From the NCBI RefSeq assembly GCF_020165985.1, contig NZ_JAIUKZ010000018.1:186001-250000 (forward strand): a stretch of 64,000 bases of DNA, read 5' to 3'. Source of the stretch: Bacillus sp. RAR_GA_16 (GTDB taxonomy: Bacteria; Bacillota; Bacilli; Bacillales; Guptibacillaceae). Shown piece after piece: positions 43,272 through 53,634 of this stretch (its first letter is position 1; each line of letters starts with the position of its first letter). The notes under the pieces were generated by a model. The model was not told the origin of the DNA. It searched no databases and saw nothing but the letters and a program-made list of their open reading frames with translations. The position numbers and the translations under genes were made by a program.

Positions 43272-44005
43272 ATCTGATCAACAATCTTTAACAGACGATC
43301 AGAATCTTCTGATCGGACCCCTTCAGCTAACCGTGCACCAGCAATAATCGGTGCCCACTCCAGAATCGCCTCTTGTGCTACGCCGGTTTTGATGCAATAA
43401 AGCTTTAAATAAAGTTCCGCTAGGTCACTTGAAAATTGAGTATACAAGAGATAGGTCCTGTATACGTCTGCTTGGCTATTCCCCGCACTTGCATCTACCC
43501 AATCAATAATCGTCACTTGATCATCCATGATCAGATTGAATAAATGAAAATCACCGTGGCAAAGCTGCTTCTTGACTGGCATTTTCTTTAACTTACGGAT
43601 TAAAGTTGCTTTTTGATTTTGGCTTAACTGATCCGCTGCTTTTATTTGCCGTGTTAGTTTTTCAGTCATCGGTTCAAATGAATCTGCGTTGATTTGGTGA
43701 ATACTTTGTTGAATATTAACTGAAAGTTCCATATAATACTCAGCATGATCCCGATTTTCTAAAAGAAGATTACCTATTGTACGGCCGCTCATTTTTTCCA
43801 TGATGATGGCCTGCTTACCATCTATTTTCGTTACACCACTAATTTTCGGGACCGGTAGACCTTTTGAATAGGCGTAACGTTGCTTCTCTGCCTCATAGGA
43901 AGAAGTTCCATCTGGAAGGTCTTCCCGGAATACCTTCACAATCTTATCTTGAATCTGGTATATGGTGGCTGTATTTCCCTCAGCGACTACATGACCAAGC
44001 TTCAT
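43256..44005 (-). CDS. Aminoglycoside phosphotransferase-like kinase
   Basis: A 249-residue APH/choline-kinase-like protein. Nucleotide-binding region: GNTATIYQIQDKIVKVFRE; catalytic loop HGDFHLFNLIMDD (about 170); metal site IIDWVDAS. Substrate unknown: APH-like proteins in bacilli act on sugars, choline-like or unknown small molecules as well as aminoglycosides, so resistance should not be assumed. ATG after GAGAGGAGGATAAAA. It lies 18 bases below the DUF6886 gene. Confidence 0.82.
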   Translation of the reverse strand: MKLGHVVAEGNTATIYQIQDKIVKVFREDLPDGTSSYEAEKQRYAYSKGLPVPKISGVTKIDGKQAIIMEKMSGRTIGNLLLENRDHAEYYMELSVNIQQSIHQINADSFEPMTEKLTRQIKAADQLSQNQKATLIRKLKKMPVKKQLCHGDFHLFNLIMDDQVTIIDWVDASAGNSQADVYRTYLLYTQFSSDLAELYLKLYCIKTGVAQEAILEWAPIIAGARLAEGVRSEDSDRLLKIVDQISLEG

Positions 44006-44023
44006 TTTTATCCTCCTCTCTTT

Positions 44024-44542
44024 CTAGCTCCGCGGCTTTGCATACCTCATCCGACACATAGACCAATGAAACGTTGTTTGCTGTATTTCATCATAACTAT
44101 CCCACAAAAGATCAACAAACCTCACTTCGACTTGGCGACGGAATAACTCCTGCAAAGGATTTTTAATCTTCATTTTATTCATAGGTACTTGAGTCCTCTC
44201 ACTGACGTAATAGCCAGCATTGTCATCCTGAAGGTAAAAAGTTTCTGGATTAAACTCATACAAGTAGAGTGGGGTGTTTGTTATCATATCTGCCCATCTT
44301 TTTTCAATGATGACGACATACTGATAGCTCGATGAAAGATACCGTTCCTTATCTGCATTTGATGTATTCGGCCCAACCCGAAAACATACGCGCGGACAAT
44401 TTCGTGGTGTTAAAAAGTTCGGTAAACACGTTTCGTTAACCGCCCATACAAGTCCTTTTGATTGGTCAAGATCTTTACGCGTTGGAACCCGCGGCTGAAA
44501 TTCTTGCAAGTCGTCTTCTTCACTAACATGAAAAATGCGCAA
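44024..44542 (-). CDS. DUF6886-like protein
   Basis: A 172-residue protein with FHVSEEDDLQEFQPR, VWAVNETCLPNFLTPRNCPR and YLYEFNPETF, which I associate with DUF6886. No known function; the beginning resembles proteins of the ADP-ribosyltransferase-like type, but this is uncertain. TTG start at 44542, seven bases after AAAGGAGG. It sits between APH-like and nucleotidyltransferase genes in the same direction. Confidence 0.7.
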   Translation of the reverse strand: MRIFHVSEEDDLQEFQPRVPTRKDLDQSKGLVWAVNETCLPNFLTPRNCPRVCFRVGPNTSNADKERYLSSSYQYVVIIEKRWADMITNTPLYLYEFNPETFYLQDDNAGYYVSERTQVPMNKMKIKNPLQELFRRQVEVRFVDLLWDSYDEIQQTTFHWSMCRMRYAKPRS

Positions 44543-44571
44543 ACGAGCGCCTCCTTTAAGTTTAACGGGTC

Positions 44572-45366
44572 TTATTTAGTAAGAGATCGAACTTCTTTCG
44601 TTATGTAATGAGTAAACGCGATTAATTCTTCTTGTTTAAATTCATAAGTGCTCTCTCCATCCTCATTCCAATGAACGGCTTTTTCGACAGTTAACCTAAA
44701 CTCTCTTGGAAGGGAAGTTATTCCCCAGTCACCTGCTTCTTTCTTTGATGAAATCACTTCCTCTTTCACATACCAATAAACGCGTAACATGTTATGGATG
44801 CTATAAAGAGGGTGACGAATTATATCTTCTACACATTCCTCGAAGTCTACTAAAATAGAAGAAAGATAATCTTCTTTAGGAACAATATGAAAAATTTGAT
44901 CAATCGCTTGCCCATCAAGAGAAATCCCACACTCTGTCATGATAGTGATATGAGCTGCAAGATCTGAGTCTTTGTAGACTTCTTCATTTAAGTATTCACT
45001 TCCGTTTGTTTCTAAATCATGTTCATACCGCTCTCTCCAAAATTCGCTAAAATGGAAGTCGTAGGAACTTGGGTGTTCCCAAATCCTCAAGTATTTTTCC
45101 CGAAGGATACTCATTTCGATCGGAAAGGGCTTGTTGGAGGCAGATAAATACAATTGAGCTAACTCCTTTTTCGCTTGAACAGTAACGCCCTTTTTAGTTA
45201 TGATCAAAAAATCGACATCGCTTCGTTTGGGATTAAATCCACCAATCGCTAACGAACCGTGGAGATAGAAACCTATGTAATTATTTCCCAGGATTTTTTT
45301 CGTTTCTATTATCAGGTTCTTAACAAACTCGACTACTTCTGAAGGAGCATGATGCCAGTTAAACAT
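44572..45366 (-). CDS. AadA-like nucleotidyltransferase (DUF4111)
   Basis: A 264-residue nucleotidyltransferase. The catalytic motif is FYLHGSLAIGGFNPKRSDVDFL (GS...D-x-D), followed by a helical DUF4111 domain. Family members include spectinomycin/streptomycin adenylyltransferases, but many are uncharacterised; resistance cannot be inferred from sequence alone. ATG after GGAAGGTGAGTGAAAC. It is part of the accessory cluster between cotE and ricA. Confidence 0.82.
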   Translation of the reverse strand: MFNWHHAPSEVVEFVKNLIIETKKILGNNYIGFYLHGSLAIGGFNPKRSDVDFLIITKKGVTVQAKKELAQLYLSASNKPFPIEMSILREKYLRIWEHPSSYDFHFSEFWRERYEHDLETNGSEYLNEEVYKDSDLAAHITIMTECGISLDGQAIDQIFHIVPKEDYLSSILVDFEECVEDIIRHPLYSIHNMLRVYWYVKEEVISSKKEAGDWGITSLPREFRLTVEKAVHWNEDGESTYEFKQEELIAFTHYITKEVRSLTK

Positions 45367-45399
45367 GTTTCACTCACCTTCCAATCATACAGATGTAAC

Positions 45400-45963
45400 T
45401 CATTTGATCGGTTCTTTTTTAATCGCATCAACAATCAGCGAAACAAATTTCAATTCCCCTTGAGCATTTCTTTGATCAAATCGCTTCGAACGATAAATAA
45501 AACCATCTTTTTCATCCCACTCGTTATCAATAAACTCGCCTTTTTCATTGCAATATTCAAGCAAACGCACGTGATAGCCCGCTTCTTCAAACATGGCTGT
45601 TAACGTCCTGTAATTATGAACAATCTTATGACTAGCAGCAGGATGATCTTTAGGGCCTGGGCCTCCAACTTGCACCCCTTTTTGATAAGCTTCATCTGAA
45701 AAATATGCGTCCGGCACAGCACAACGAATATAACCGTTTCTCTCTAAATACGGATAACACATTTCAGCTGCTCTCTTCCCTTCTTCATAGGTCAAGTGCT
45801 CCCAGACGTGCTCCGCTAAAATAGCACGAATGGAGGACTCGTCAAAACGTGCTTGCCACTGCTGTTGGTTTAATAAATCAAGTTCAGACTCCTGTGTCTC
45901 GATCCAGCCAGGGTTATTCGAATATTCTCCTGCTCCAATGACAACTCGGATGCCTCTTTGCAT
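45400..45963 (-). CDS. Methyltransferase-like protein
   Basis: A 187-residue protein resembling the post-I half of class I SAM methyltransferases: IRAILAEHVWEHLTYEEG, then PYLERNGYIRCAVPDAYF and a C-terminal VRLLEYCNEKGEF. The N-terminal VVIGAGEYSNNPGWIET resembles the motif of predicted SAM-dependent methyltransferases in sugar clusters. Substrate unknown. ATG after GAAGTAGGTAATTGAA, a weak site. It heads the four-gene accessory group; start-to-stop spacing is 20-35 bases throughout. Confidence 0.7.
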   Translation of the reverse strand: MQRGIRVVIGAGEYSNNPGWIETQESELDLLNQQQWQARFDESSIRAILAEHVWEHLTYEEGKRAAEMCYPYLERNGYIRCAVPDAYFSDEAYQKGVQVGGPGPKDHPAASHKIVHNYRTLTAMFEEAGYHVRLLEYCNEKGEFIDNEWDEKDGFIYRSKRFDQRNAQGELKFVSLIVDAIKKEPIK

Positions 45964-46181
45964 TTCAATTACCTACTTCCCCAATTTGTTTTAATTTCGT
46001 TTATGACTACTTCAGGGCTATCCCAATGCAACATATGGGTAGTTTTCGAAATAAGTTTAACCTTACAGTTCGATCATTCTATTTAAACGCGTGAGGCTTA
46101 TGCCGTCTCTCCGCTTATAGTAGCATAATAACTCAGATAATTAAGAGAATTTTTCGAAAAACAACTTCGTAAGGCATGAAA

Positions 46182-46213
46182 AAAAGCCTTCCTGTGTATA
46201 GGAAGGCTTTTAG
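46182..46213. terminator. Terminator after ricA
   Basis: AAAAGCCTTCC-TGTGTATA-GGAAGGCTTTT with A and T runs outside. Beyond it, 45964-46180 shows no gene. Confidence 0.88.
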
Positions 46214-46229
46214 ATTCATATTGTAACGA

Positions 46230-46646
46230 TTACTTACATCCATGTCCCTGCTGACTTGAACCAGTTGTTCCTTCAAGAACATTTCCACCAGTAGACTCGA
46301 TGATCTCATCTGTTACCGTGTTAGAAATCGTGTTAGCGACAAGCTGAAGAAGGTCATTTACATCTGACTGTGAGCGTTTGAATTCCTGTACAACCGGAAT
46401 CTCATCAAGCTGCTGCATTAGCTTATCAATGCGCTCATCTTTCTCCTTTAACGCTTCATGCTTGCTGTAGTGCTGAAGATTCACCGCTTCTTTTTGCTCT
46501 AATTTAATGCGCGCAATCAAGCTTTGTACTTTTTTGTTTTCATTGATTTTTTCTTCTGCACGTTTGAAGAAATCAACTTCTTCTGTTTCAGAAACGAGCT
46601 TCGCAAGATCTTTTGCTTTTGCAATAACTTCCATTCTTGATACCAT
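46230..46646 (-). CDS. ricA: RicA (YmcA), RNA maturation/biofilm regulator
   Basis: A 138-residue helical protein of the YlbF/YmcA family. EVIAKAKDLAKLVSETEEVDFFKRAEEKI and IARIKLEQKEAVNLQHY match RicA, which with RicF and RicT carries iron-sulfur clusters and guides RNase Y. It ends in a Cys near the tail (GHGC). It overlaps the miaB stop (TAATG), so the two are coupled. RNase Y itself (rny) is 9 kb to the right. Confidence 0.92.
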   Translation of the reverse strand: MVSRMEVIAKAKDLAKLVSETEEVDFFKRAEEKINENKKVQSLIARIKLEQKEAVNLQHYSKHEALKEKDERIDKLMQQLDEIPVVQEFKRSQSDVNDLLQLVANTISNTVTDEIIESTGGNVLEGTTGSSQQGHGCK

Positions 46647-48178
46647 TATGCATTCACCTCAGCCGTTTTTTCAATATATTCGCCATCAAGTGACCACGTT
46701 TTTGCTTTTGTGATTTTCACTTGAACGATTTGACCAATTAACGATTTCGGACCTCTAAAGTTTACTACTTTGTTCTTGCTTGTGTAGCCAGAAAGTACTT
46801 CTGCGTTTTTCTTACTTTCCCCTTCAACAAGCACTTCGACGATTTGACCTTCAAAGACAGCGTTGTTTTTTGCAGCCATTTCATTCACAAGGGCATTCAA
46901 GCGCTGAAGGCGTTCTTTCTTTACTTCCATTGGGACGTTATCTTTCATTTTAGCCGCTGGTGTACCATCACGCTGAGAATAAATAAACGTATACGCACTG
47001 TCGTACTCAACTTCCTTTACAAGTTCCATCGTCTCTTCAAACTGTTCATCCGTTTCGTTAGGGAAACCTACGATGATATCTGTTGTAAAGGTTGCGTTTG
47101 GCATCACGTTTTTAATCTTGCGAACGAGTTCTAAATACGTTTCACGCGTATAGCGGCGATTCATTAGCTTCAGAACCTCATTGCTTCCACTTTGAACAGG
47201 AAGATGGATATGATCGACTAAGTTGCCACCCTGACCAAGTACTTCTACAAGACGATCATCAAAGTCACGTGGGTGACTCGTTGTGAAGCGAACTCTAGGA
47301 ATATCAATTTTATGAATCTCGTTCATAAGGTCGCCAAGGCCATACTCAATATCTTCTAAGTCTTTTCCGTAGGCGTTTACATTCTGTCCGAGGAGCGTCA
47401 CTTCTTTATAGCCTTTTGCGGCTAAATGGCGTACTTCCTGAATAATATCTTCAGGGCGACGGCTTCTTTCTTTCCCTCGTGTATAAGGCACGATGCAATA
47501 TGTACAGAATTTATCACAGCCGTACATGATGTTAACCCACGCTTTGATTTCGCCTTTTCTCGTTCTTGGAAGGTTTTCGATAATGTCGCCTTCTTTAGAC
47601 CATACTTCCATCACCATTTCTTTACCAAAGACGGCCTGCTCCATTAGTTCAGGAAGACGGTGAATGTTATGTGTACCAAAGATTAAATCAACGAATTGAT
47701 GCTTCTGCATGATGCGGTTGACTACAGATTCTTCCTGTGACATACAACCACATACGCCAATGATCAGATCCGGGTTTTCCATCTTTAATGGTTTTAAATG
47801 GCCCAGCTCACCAAATACTTTGTTTTCCGCATTTTCGCGAATCGCACACGTATTCAGGAGAACAACATCTGCTTCCGTTACCTCAGTTGTCGCTTCAAAG
47901 CCCATTTCTTCAAAAATTCCTGCCATTACTTCCGTATCATGTTCATTCATTTGACATCCGTACGTACGAATCAAAAACTTCTTATCTTTCCCTAGGTTTT
48001 TAATGTTTTCTGGAATTTCAAAATCGTAATGAACGTTTACATTTTCTTTCCCTCTGCGCTTGGCATCTTTTAAGTTAGGTGCCTGATACGTTGTCTGGAA
48101 ATACTTCGCGTAATCTTCCGTTGTTTTCTCTGTTTTCTTTACATTGATCTGCGAATCCAGCCGCTGCTGTTCGTTCAT
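46646..48178 (-). CDS. miaB: tRNA-2-methylthio-N6-dimethylallyladenosine synthase MiaB
   Basis: A 510-residue radical-SAM methylthiotransferase. The N-terminal cluster site includes [11 protein letters not shown], the radical SAM site is [16 protein letters not shown], and a TRAM domain closes the protein ([12 protein letters not shown]). Longer than E. coli MiaB because of a bacillar N-terminal extension. It completes the modification begun by MiaA. ATG after AAAGGGGTCGAGCGAC. Confidence 0.96.
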   Translation of the reverse strand: MNEQQRLDSQINVKKTEKTTEDYAKYFQTTYQAPNLKDAKRRGKENVNVHYDFEIPENIKNLGKDKKFLIRTYGCQMNEHDTEVMAGIFEEMGFEATTEVTEADVVLLNTCAIRENAENKVFGELGHLKPLKMENPDLIIGVCGCMSQEESVVNRIMQKHQFVDLIFGTHNIHRLPELMEQAVFGKEMVMEVWSKEGDIIENLPRTRKGEIKAWVNIMYGCDKFCTYCIVPYTRGKERSRRPEDIIQEVRHLAAKGYKEVTLLGQNVNAYGKDLEDIEYGLGDLMNEIHKIDIPRVRFTTSHPRDFDDRLVEVLGQGGNLVDHIHLPVQSGSNEVLKLMNRRYTRETYLELVRKIKNVMPNATFTTDIIVGFPNETDEQFEETMELVKEVEYDSAYTFIYSQRDGTPAAKMKDNVPMEVKKERLQRLNALVNEMAAKNNAVFEGQIVEVLVEGESKKNAEVLSGYTSKNKVVNFRGPKSLIGQIVQVKITKAKTWSLDGEYIEKTAEVNA

Positions 48179-48441
48179 GTCGCTCGACCCCTTTCTAATT
48201 AAAAAGGATGACCCTGCTATGAAAAAGAGCGCAATGCTCCTAAACTTAGAAAAACCTCGCTAATAGAAATCAATTCTATAAAAGCTTCCGTTTTATTTGT
48301 TATCCTTTATTGTCAATTAAGAAATGTGTAACTAATGCACATTCCTTTATTATAAGGGGTTCAGACTATTTAATCAATAAAACCTGGAAAAGCCTCCAAG
48401 CACGATTAGGTGAACAAATAAAGAATGACCCCCAATAGCCG

Positions 48442-48473
48442 AAAAAAAGAGGAGGACCATCCCCCCTCTCTTT
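48442..48473 (-). terminator. kbl terminator
   Basis: AGAGGGGGGATGGTCCTCCTCTTTTTTT on the minus strand: GC-rich stem then seven T. The rest of 48179-48441 shows no gene. Confidence 0.8.
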
Positions 48474-48476
48474 CGT

Positions 48477-49652
48477 TTAAAGTATGCCAAGCTCTTTTGC
48501 AGACTTCTCAAATGCGTCTAACGCTTCTTGAAGATCTTCTTTTGAATGTTGCGCCGTTACGATCGTACGTACGCGACCTTTTCCTTTTGCAACCGTTGGG
48601 AACGCAATCCCCTGCGCAAAAACGCCGTTTTCAAATAGCTTATCGGAAAATTTATGTGTAAGTGCCTCATCTCCAATGATCACTGGCGTCACCGGTGTTT
48701 CACTTATCCCTGTGTCAAAACCAAGCTCTTTCAAGCCTGCTTTAAAGAACTTCGTGTTATCCCAAAGTTTCTCAATCAGCTCTGGTTCCTCTACAAGAAC
48801 GTCAATTGCGGCTGAGCAAGCGGCTGTGACCGCAGGTGGATGAGAGGTACTAAACAAAAATGGGCGGCCTTTATGAATCAAATAATCGCGAAGTGTTTTC
48901 GTACTTGCAATATAACCACCGAGAACGCCTATCGCTTTACTAAGCGTTCCAACCTGAATGTGAACGCGTCCGTTTAAGCCAAAGTGGTCAACTGTTCCAC
49001 GACCGTTCTCACCAAGTACCCCACTTGCATGAGCATCATCCACCATCACAAGTGCATCGTACTTTTCACAAAGCTCCACAATTTCAGTAAGTGGCGCAAT
49101 GTTTCCGTCCATTGAGAAGACGCCATCCGTTACGACAAGACGCGTACGATAATCCTGAGTTTCTTTCAATGCGTTCTCGAGGTCTTCCATGTCCGTATGC
49201 TTGTAAATACGTCGTCCCGCTTTTGTTAAGCGAATGCCATCGATAATGGAAGCGTGGTTTAATTCATCCGAAATCACGACGTCTTCTTTTGTTAAGATCG
49301 CTGACAGGACCGCCTGATTCGTGGCAAATCCGGATTGGAGTACAAGCGCTGCTTCTGTATGTTTAAACTCAGCTAGCTTTTCTTCAAACTGTTCGTGCAT
49401 GGAAAGCGTCCCAGCAATCGTACGAACAGATCCTGTTCCTGCACCGTATTTTTCAACCGCTTCAATCGCTGCTTGCTTCATTTTCGGATGGTCCGTTAGT
49501 CCGAGATAGTTGTTTGACGACAGCTGAATGACGTTTTTTCCTTTAATCGTAACGCGTGATCCTTGAGCAGACTCAAGTGGAATCAAGTTACGAAAAACGC
49601 CTTCCTCCTGCATTTGATCAAGCTCTTCTTGGAGATATTCAAAACCTTTCAT
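48477..49652 (-). CDS. kbl: Glycine C-acetyltransferase (2-amino-3-ketobutyrate CoA ligase)
   Basis: A 391-residue PLP alpha-oxoamine synthase. [34 protein letters not shown] and [15 protein letters not shown], with the PLP lysine in TLSKA. It cleaves 2-amino-3-oxobutyrate with CoA to glycine and acetyl-CoA, the second step after Tdh. It follows tdh by 43 bases and must be cotranscribed. ATG after AAGGAGGCCGATCA. Confidence 0.95.
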   Translation of the reverse strand: MKGFEYLQEELDQMQEEGVFRNLIPLESAQGSRVTIKGKNVIQLSSNNYLGLTDHPKMKQAAIEAVEKYGAGTGSVRTIAGTLSMHEQFEEKLAEFKHTEAALVLQSGFATNQAVLSAILTKEDVVISDELNHASIIDGIRLTKAGRRIYKHTDMEDLENALKETQDYRTRLVVTDGVFSMDGNIAPLTEIVELCEKYDALVMVDDAHASGVLGENGRGTVDHFGLNGRVHIQVGTLSKAIGVLGGYIASTKTLRDYLIHKGRPFLFSTSHPPAVTAACSAAIDVLVEEPELIEKLWDNTKFFKAGLKELGFDTGISETPVTPVIIGDEALTHKFSDKLFENGVFAQGIAFPTVAKGKGRVRTIVTAQHSKEDLQEALDAFEKSAKELGIL

Positions 49653-49695
49653 TGATCGGCCTCCTTATTAGTATGTAATGGCTCACGTGCGAGCC

Positions 49696-50724
49696 TTATG
49701 GATGTAATACTACCTTACCACACTTACCTTCAATCATTAATTCGAAGCCTTTTTCAAAGTCTTCAAGCGGGAAATGATGCGTAATCATTGGTTCCACATC
49801 AACCTGTCCTGACTGCAGTAGTCCTGATACCTGGCGCCACGTTTCGAACATTTTTCTTCCTGTAATCCCTTGAACCGTGATACCTTTAAACACAATGTCA
49901 TTTGTCACATCAATTTCGACAGGACGGACTGGCAAACTAAGAATGGAAACACGTCCACCGTTTGTTACCATCTTAAAGCCCTGATTCATAGCGATTGGAT
50001 GTCCTGACATTTCACAGACAATGTCAACACCGTGACCGTTTGTTAGTTCATTCACAACTTGAAGGGGATCTTCATTTCGAGAATTAATGACAGTCGTTGC
50101 ACCCATTTCTTTCGCAAGGTTCAGTCGATAATCATTTAAATCAAGTGCGATAACTTGTGAAGCACCAGCTGCTTTTGCAACGCCTACAGCCATAATCCCA
50201 ATCGGCCCGCAGCCAATAATAGCTACTGTCTTTCCAGCTACGTCTCCAGCGAGTACTGTATGAACGGCGTTACCCATTGGCTCCTGTACAGAGGCAACAT
50301 CAAACGATAATGATTCAGGATTTTTCCAGATGTTCTGTGATGGGAGCGCTACGTATTCTGCAAAGCAGCCATCCGTGTCGACACCAATAATTTTCGTATT
50401 TTCGCATATATGGAACTTCCCTGTTAAACATTGTGGACATTGATTGCAGACGATATGAGTTTCAGCTGAAACATGGTCTCCAATCTCTAGGTTCGTGACG
50501 TTCTTACCTTTTTCTACAACCACTCCAGCAAACTCATGTCCAAAAACATAAGGAGGATTGACGCGACTCTGGGACCATTCATCCCACGTATAAATATGTA
50601 CATCTGTCCCGCAAATCGAAGTTGCTTTCACTTGAATGAGTACTTCATTATCATTAATTTGTGGAATATCGACGGTTTGTAACTGAGCACCTTTGCCACG
50701 TTCATGCTTGACAATTGCCTTCAT
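49696..50724 (-). CDS. tdh: L-threonine 3-dehydrogenase
   Basis: A 342-residue zinc alcohol dehydrogenase. Catalytic zinc: SICGTDVHIY and GHEFAGVV; structural zinc CNQCPQCLTGKFHIC; NAD fold IGCGPIGIMAVGVAKAAG. It oxidises threonine to 2-amino-3-oxobutyrate for Kbl. I choose the ATG at 50724 after GGAAGGA; a GTG seven codons upstream is possible. Confidence 0.95.
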   Translation of the reverse strand: MKAIVKHERGKGAQLQTVDIPQINDNEVLIQVKATSICGTDVHIYTWDEWSQSRVNPPYVFGHEFAGVVVEKGKNVTNLEIGDHVSAETHIVCNQCPQCLTGKFHICENTKIIGVDTDGCFAEYVALPSQNIWKNPESLSFDVASVQEPMGNAVHTVLAGDVAGKTVAIIGCGPIGIMAVGVAKAAGASQVIALDLNDYRLNLAKEMGATTVINSRNEDPLQVVNELTNGHGVDIVCEMSGHPIAMNQGFKMVTNGGRVSILSLPVRPVEIDVTNDIVFKGITVQGITGRKMFETWRQVSGLLQSGQVDVEPMITHHFPLEDFEKGFELMIEGKCGKVVLHP

Positions 50725-50886
50725 TTTTCCTTCCACAGCGTACACCTCACTTTTTCAAAACGTTCTTTAACTCCTATTATCACAACCATCGTATCATTTT
50801 TCACATATTACGTAAAGACGATGTGTCCTCCATACAAGGACACTTATAGTTTTATTTATGGAATGTGTTTTCACCTTCATCCCCTC

Positions 50887-50916
50887 AAAAAAACCCTTCA
50901 ATCTTGAAGGGTTTTT
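50887..50916. terminator. korAB terminator
   Basis: AAACCCTTCAA-TC-TTGAAGGGTTT, with A and T runs outside. Confidence 0.88.
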
Positions 50917-50920
50917 CGCT

Positions 50921-51787
50921 CTACATAAATTCCGCCATTAGCTCGGTGAATTTTTCTTCTGGAAGAGTCAGGTCCTGTTTCGATAAGGCACTTGAACTAT
51001 ATCCTCGAACAGATTCTTGATACGAGGGACGATTCGGATTCTCATAAATCAATCCTTTAACGAGTCCATTGTGCTCCATTAGCGTTTGCATCGCCATCAT
51101 CCGATTGTGAGGATCATAATTTTCAATATCTTTTAAACTAACCAGATTTTGTTTGAACCAATCATACGTATTCACTTTATTAAATGTGACGCATGGACTA
51201 AATACGTTAATTAATGAAAAGCCTTTATGCTGAATTCCTTGCTCAATAATGGCAACTAAATCTTTTAAATCGGTTGAAAAGCTTTGCGCAACGAATCCAC
51301 AGCCGCTTGAAAGCGCGAGTTCCATAATGGAGAGGGAAGATTCAATTGAGCCAGAAGGCGTACTTTTCGTTTTAAACCCTTCTGCGCTCGTTGGAGAAGT
51401 CTGCCCTTTCGTTAGTCCATAAATTTGATTATCCATTACAATATATGTCACATCGATGTTTCGTCTCATTGCATGAATGGTATGTCCCATTCCAATCGCA
51501 AAGCCATCTCCATCTCCACCTGAAGCAATGACCGTTAAATCACGGTTGGCCATTTTAACACCCTGTGCTATTGGAAGAGAGCGACCATGAATGCCATGAA
51601 AGCCGTAGGCATTAATATATCCACTTATCCGACCTGAACAGCCAATCCCTGAAATCACTGCGAGGTCATCAGGTTCTAGTCCAACATTTGCAGCAGCTCT
51701 TTGAATGGCGGCTTGAACGGAGAAATCTCCACAGCCAGGACACCAGTTTGGCTTTACCTGATTACGAAAATCTTTAAATGTGGCCAT
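50921..51787 (-). CDS. korB: 2-oxoacid:ferredoxin oxidoreductase, beta subunit
   Basis: A 288-residue TPP-binding beta subunit. NWCPGCGDFSVQAAIQ carries the cluster/TPP cysteines, and GGDGDGFAIGMGH and YIVMDNQIYGLTKGQ are the TPP-Mg site. Substrate probably 2-oxoglutarate or pyruvate. Its start (51787) overlaps the end of korA by 14 bases, so the subunits are translationally coupled. Confidence 0.92.
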   Translation of the reverse strand: MATFKDFRNQVKPNWCPGCGDFSVQAAIQRAAANVGLEPDDLAVISGIGCSGRISGYINAYGFHGIHGRSLPIAQGVKMANRDLTVIASGGDGDGFAIGMGHTIHAMRRNIDVTYIVMDNQIYGLTKGQTSPTSAEGFKTKSTPSGSIESSLSIMELALSSGCGFVAQSFSTDLKDLVAIIEQGIQHKGFSLINVFSPCVTFNKVNTYDWFKQNLVSLKDIENYDPHNRMMAMQTLMEHNGLVKGLIYENPNRPSYQESVRGYSSSALSKQDLTLPEEKFTELMAEFM

Positions 51788-53525
51788 TCGCGAACATCTC
51801 CTTACATTGTTGATGGATATCACCTGGTAAGAATGGATTGCCGTCGTATTTTAATATACTTTCAATCTTTTCACCGTATCCTACGTTCATTTTCACGAGA
51901 CTTGCCAGCTGCCCAGTTGCATTGTGTTCAATGACGATTACTTTCTTTGCAGCCTGTAACATTGGCTTTAGCTCATCTGCTGGAAATGGATGAACAAGGC
52001 GAATTTGAGCATGGTTCACTTTTAAACCATCTGCTTCAAGTCTTGGCATCACTTCTTCAATACTTCCTCTCGTTGAATTAAATCCAATCAAAAGCAAATC
52101 TGGGTCTTGATGAGGCGCTGCTTTATAAATTGGATTCTGAAAGGAGATGTTTTGAATTTTCCGCAATCGTTTCTCCATTTGATCTTTACGGTTTTGCGGC
52201 ACTTCCGAAGGTTTACCCGTTTCATCATGTTCCACACCGGTAACGTGGAAAATCCCATTCTTCGTTCCTGGAATCACTCGATTAGAGACCCCATCATCGG
52301 TTAGCTCAAATCGCTTATAGTACGATTTATCTTCTCGCTCAGCAATCTCTTCCTCATTTAGTTTCCCTCTTCTAATCTGTATTTTATCGTAATCAAGAGG
52401 TTCGACGGATTGTTTGCCAAGCGATAATTGCAAATCAGAAAGTAAAATCACTGGACACTGGTATTCCTCAGCAAGATTAAACGCTTCAATCGCATCATAG
52501 AATGCTTCTTCCACGGTACTCGGCGCGATGACAATCTTTGGGATTTCGCCATGCGTGCCATAAATCATCGCCATCAAATCCGACTGCTCCTGCTTCGTAG
52601 GAAGCCCAGTGCTCGGTCCACCGCGCTGGGTGTCGACGATCACGAGCGGCGTTTCGGTAATACCAGATAACCCGATGGCTTCCATCATGAGCGACAACCC
52701 CGGCCCGGCCGATGCCGTTAACGTCCTTACGCCTGCGTAGTTTGAACCAATTGCCATCGTTGCTGCCGCGATTTCATCCTCTGTTTGCACAACAGTTCCA
52801 CCGAATTCTGGAAGTTTCTTAATTAAATACTCCATGATTTCTGACGCTGGTGTAATGGGATAGGCAGCCATCAGTCTCGCTCCCCCGGCTAGAGCTCCAA
52901 GTGCAATGGCATCATTTCCAATCATAAACATGCGATTCTTTCCATCTGCCTTTTTAAGCGAAAGGGTTTGAACACTGTTTCCAACGGAAGATAGATAGGC
53001 ATCCGCCCCCCGTTGTATAGCTTCCATGTTATTGTTCACCACTTTTTCGCCTTTTCGTCCAAAAATTTCTTCTACTACCGCTTGATACGTTGCAGTTTCT
53101 ATACCAAGAGCAGCACTTGTAGCACCGATTGCCACCATGTTTTTCATTAAAGAAGTGCCAAGTTCCGTCGCGATTTCAGAAAAGGGAATGGTCACAAGTG
53201 TTGCCTGACATTGATCCGGCTTAACTGGATTAAATTTGGCATCGGCTATAATGATTCCTCGGCCATGAAGTTCATGTGCATTGACATCAATCGTTTCTTG
53301 ATCGAACGCAATCAGCATGTCAAGATCATCCGAAACGGCTCGAACTTCTTTCGTACTCACGCGGATCTTATTATTCGTATGCCCGCCTTTAATACGGGAC
53401 GAAAAATGCCGGTAACCATATAAATAGTAACCAAGTCGATTTAATGCAATCGCAAATATTTCTCCTGTACTGTCGATTCCTTCACCCTGCTGTCCTCCAA
53501 CTTTCCACGAAAGTTGTTCGATCAT
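51774..53525 (-). CDS. korA: 2-oxoacid:ferredoxin oxidoreductase, alpha subunit
   Basis: A 583-residue alpha subunit with the gamma domain fused at the N-terminus (GGQQGEGIDSTGEIFA...) and the pyrimidine-binding domain after about 200 (AAYPITPASEIMEYL, TASAGPGLSLMMEAIGLSG). It works with KorB to decarboxylate a 2-oxoacid to acyl-CoA with ferredoxin as acceptor. In oxygen-tolerant bacilli such pairs are common near miaB. ATG after AAAGGGTGGGGCGTT. Confidence 0.92.
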   Translation of the reverse strand: MIEQLSWKVGGQQGEGIDSTGEIFAIALNRLGYYLYGYRHFSSRIKGGHTNNKIRVSTKEVRAVSDDLDMLIAFDQETIDVNAHELHGRGIIIADAKFNPVKPDQCQATLVTIPFSEIATELGTSLMKNMVAIGATSAALGIETATYQAVVEEIFGRKGEKVVNNNMEAIQRGADAYLSSVGNSVQTLSLKKADGKNRMFMIGNDAIALGALAGGARLMAAYPITPASEIMEYLIKKLPEFGGTVVQTEDEIAAATMAIGSNYAGVRTLTASAGPGLSLMMEAIGLSGITETPLVIVDTQRGGPSTGLPTKQEQSDLMAMIYGTHGEIPKIVIAPSTVEEAFYDAIEAFNLAEEYQCPVILLSDLQLSLGKQSVEPLDYDKIQIRRGKLNEEEIAEREDKSYYKRFELTDDGVSNRVIPGTKNGIFHVTGVEHDETGKPSEVPQNRKDQMEKRLRKIQNISFQNPIYKAAPHQDPDLLLIGFNSTRGSIEEVMPRLEADGLKVNHAQIRLVHPFPADELKPMLQAAKKVIVIEHNATGQLASLVKMNVGYGEKIESILKYDGNPFLPGDIHQQCKEMFANGHI

Positions 53526-53634
53526 AACGCCCCACCCTTTCTAATCTAGTACCTGAAACCGCTTGCTTATATTACTAGTTCGAAATAGGATGATAATTCC
53601 CTGCTCATAAAACTTACAATTACTAAATTCTTAC

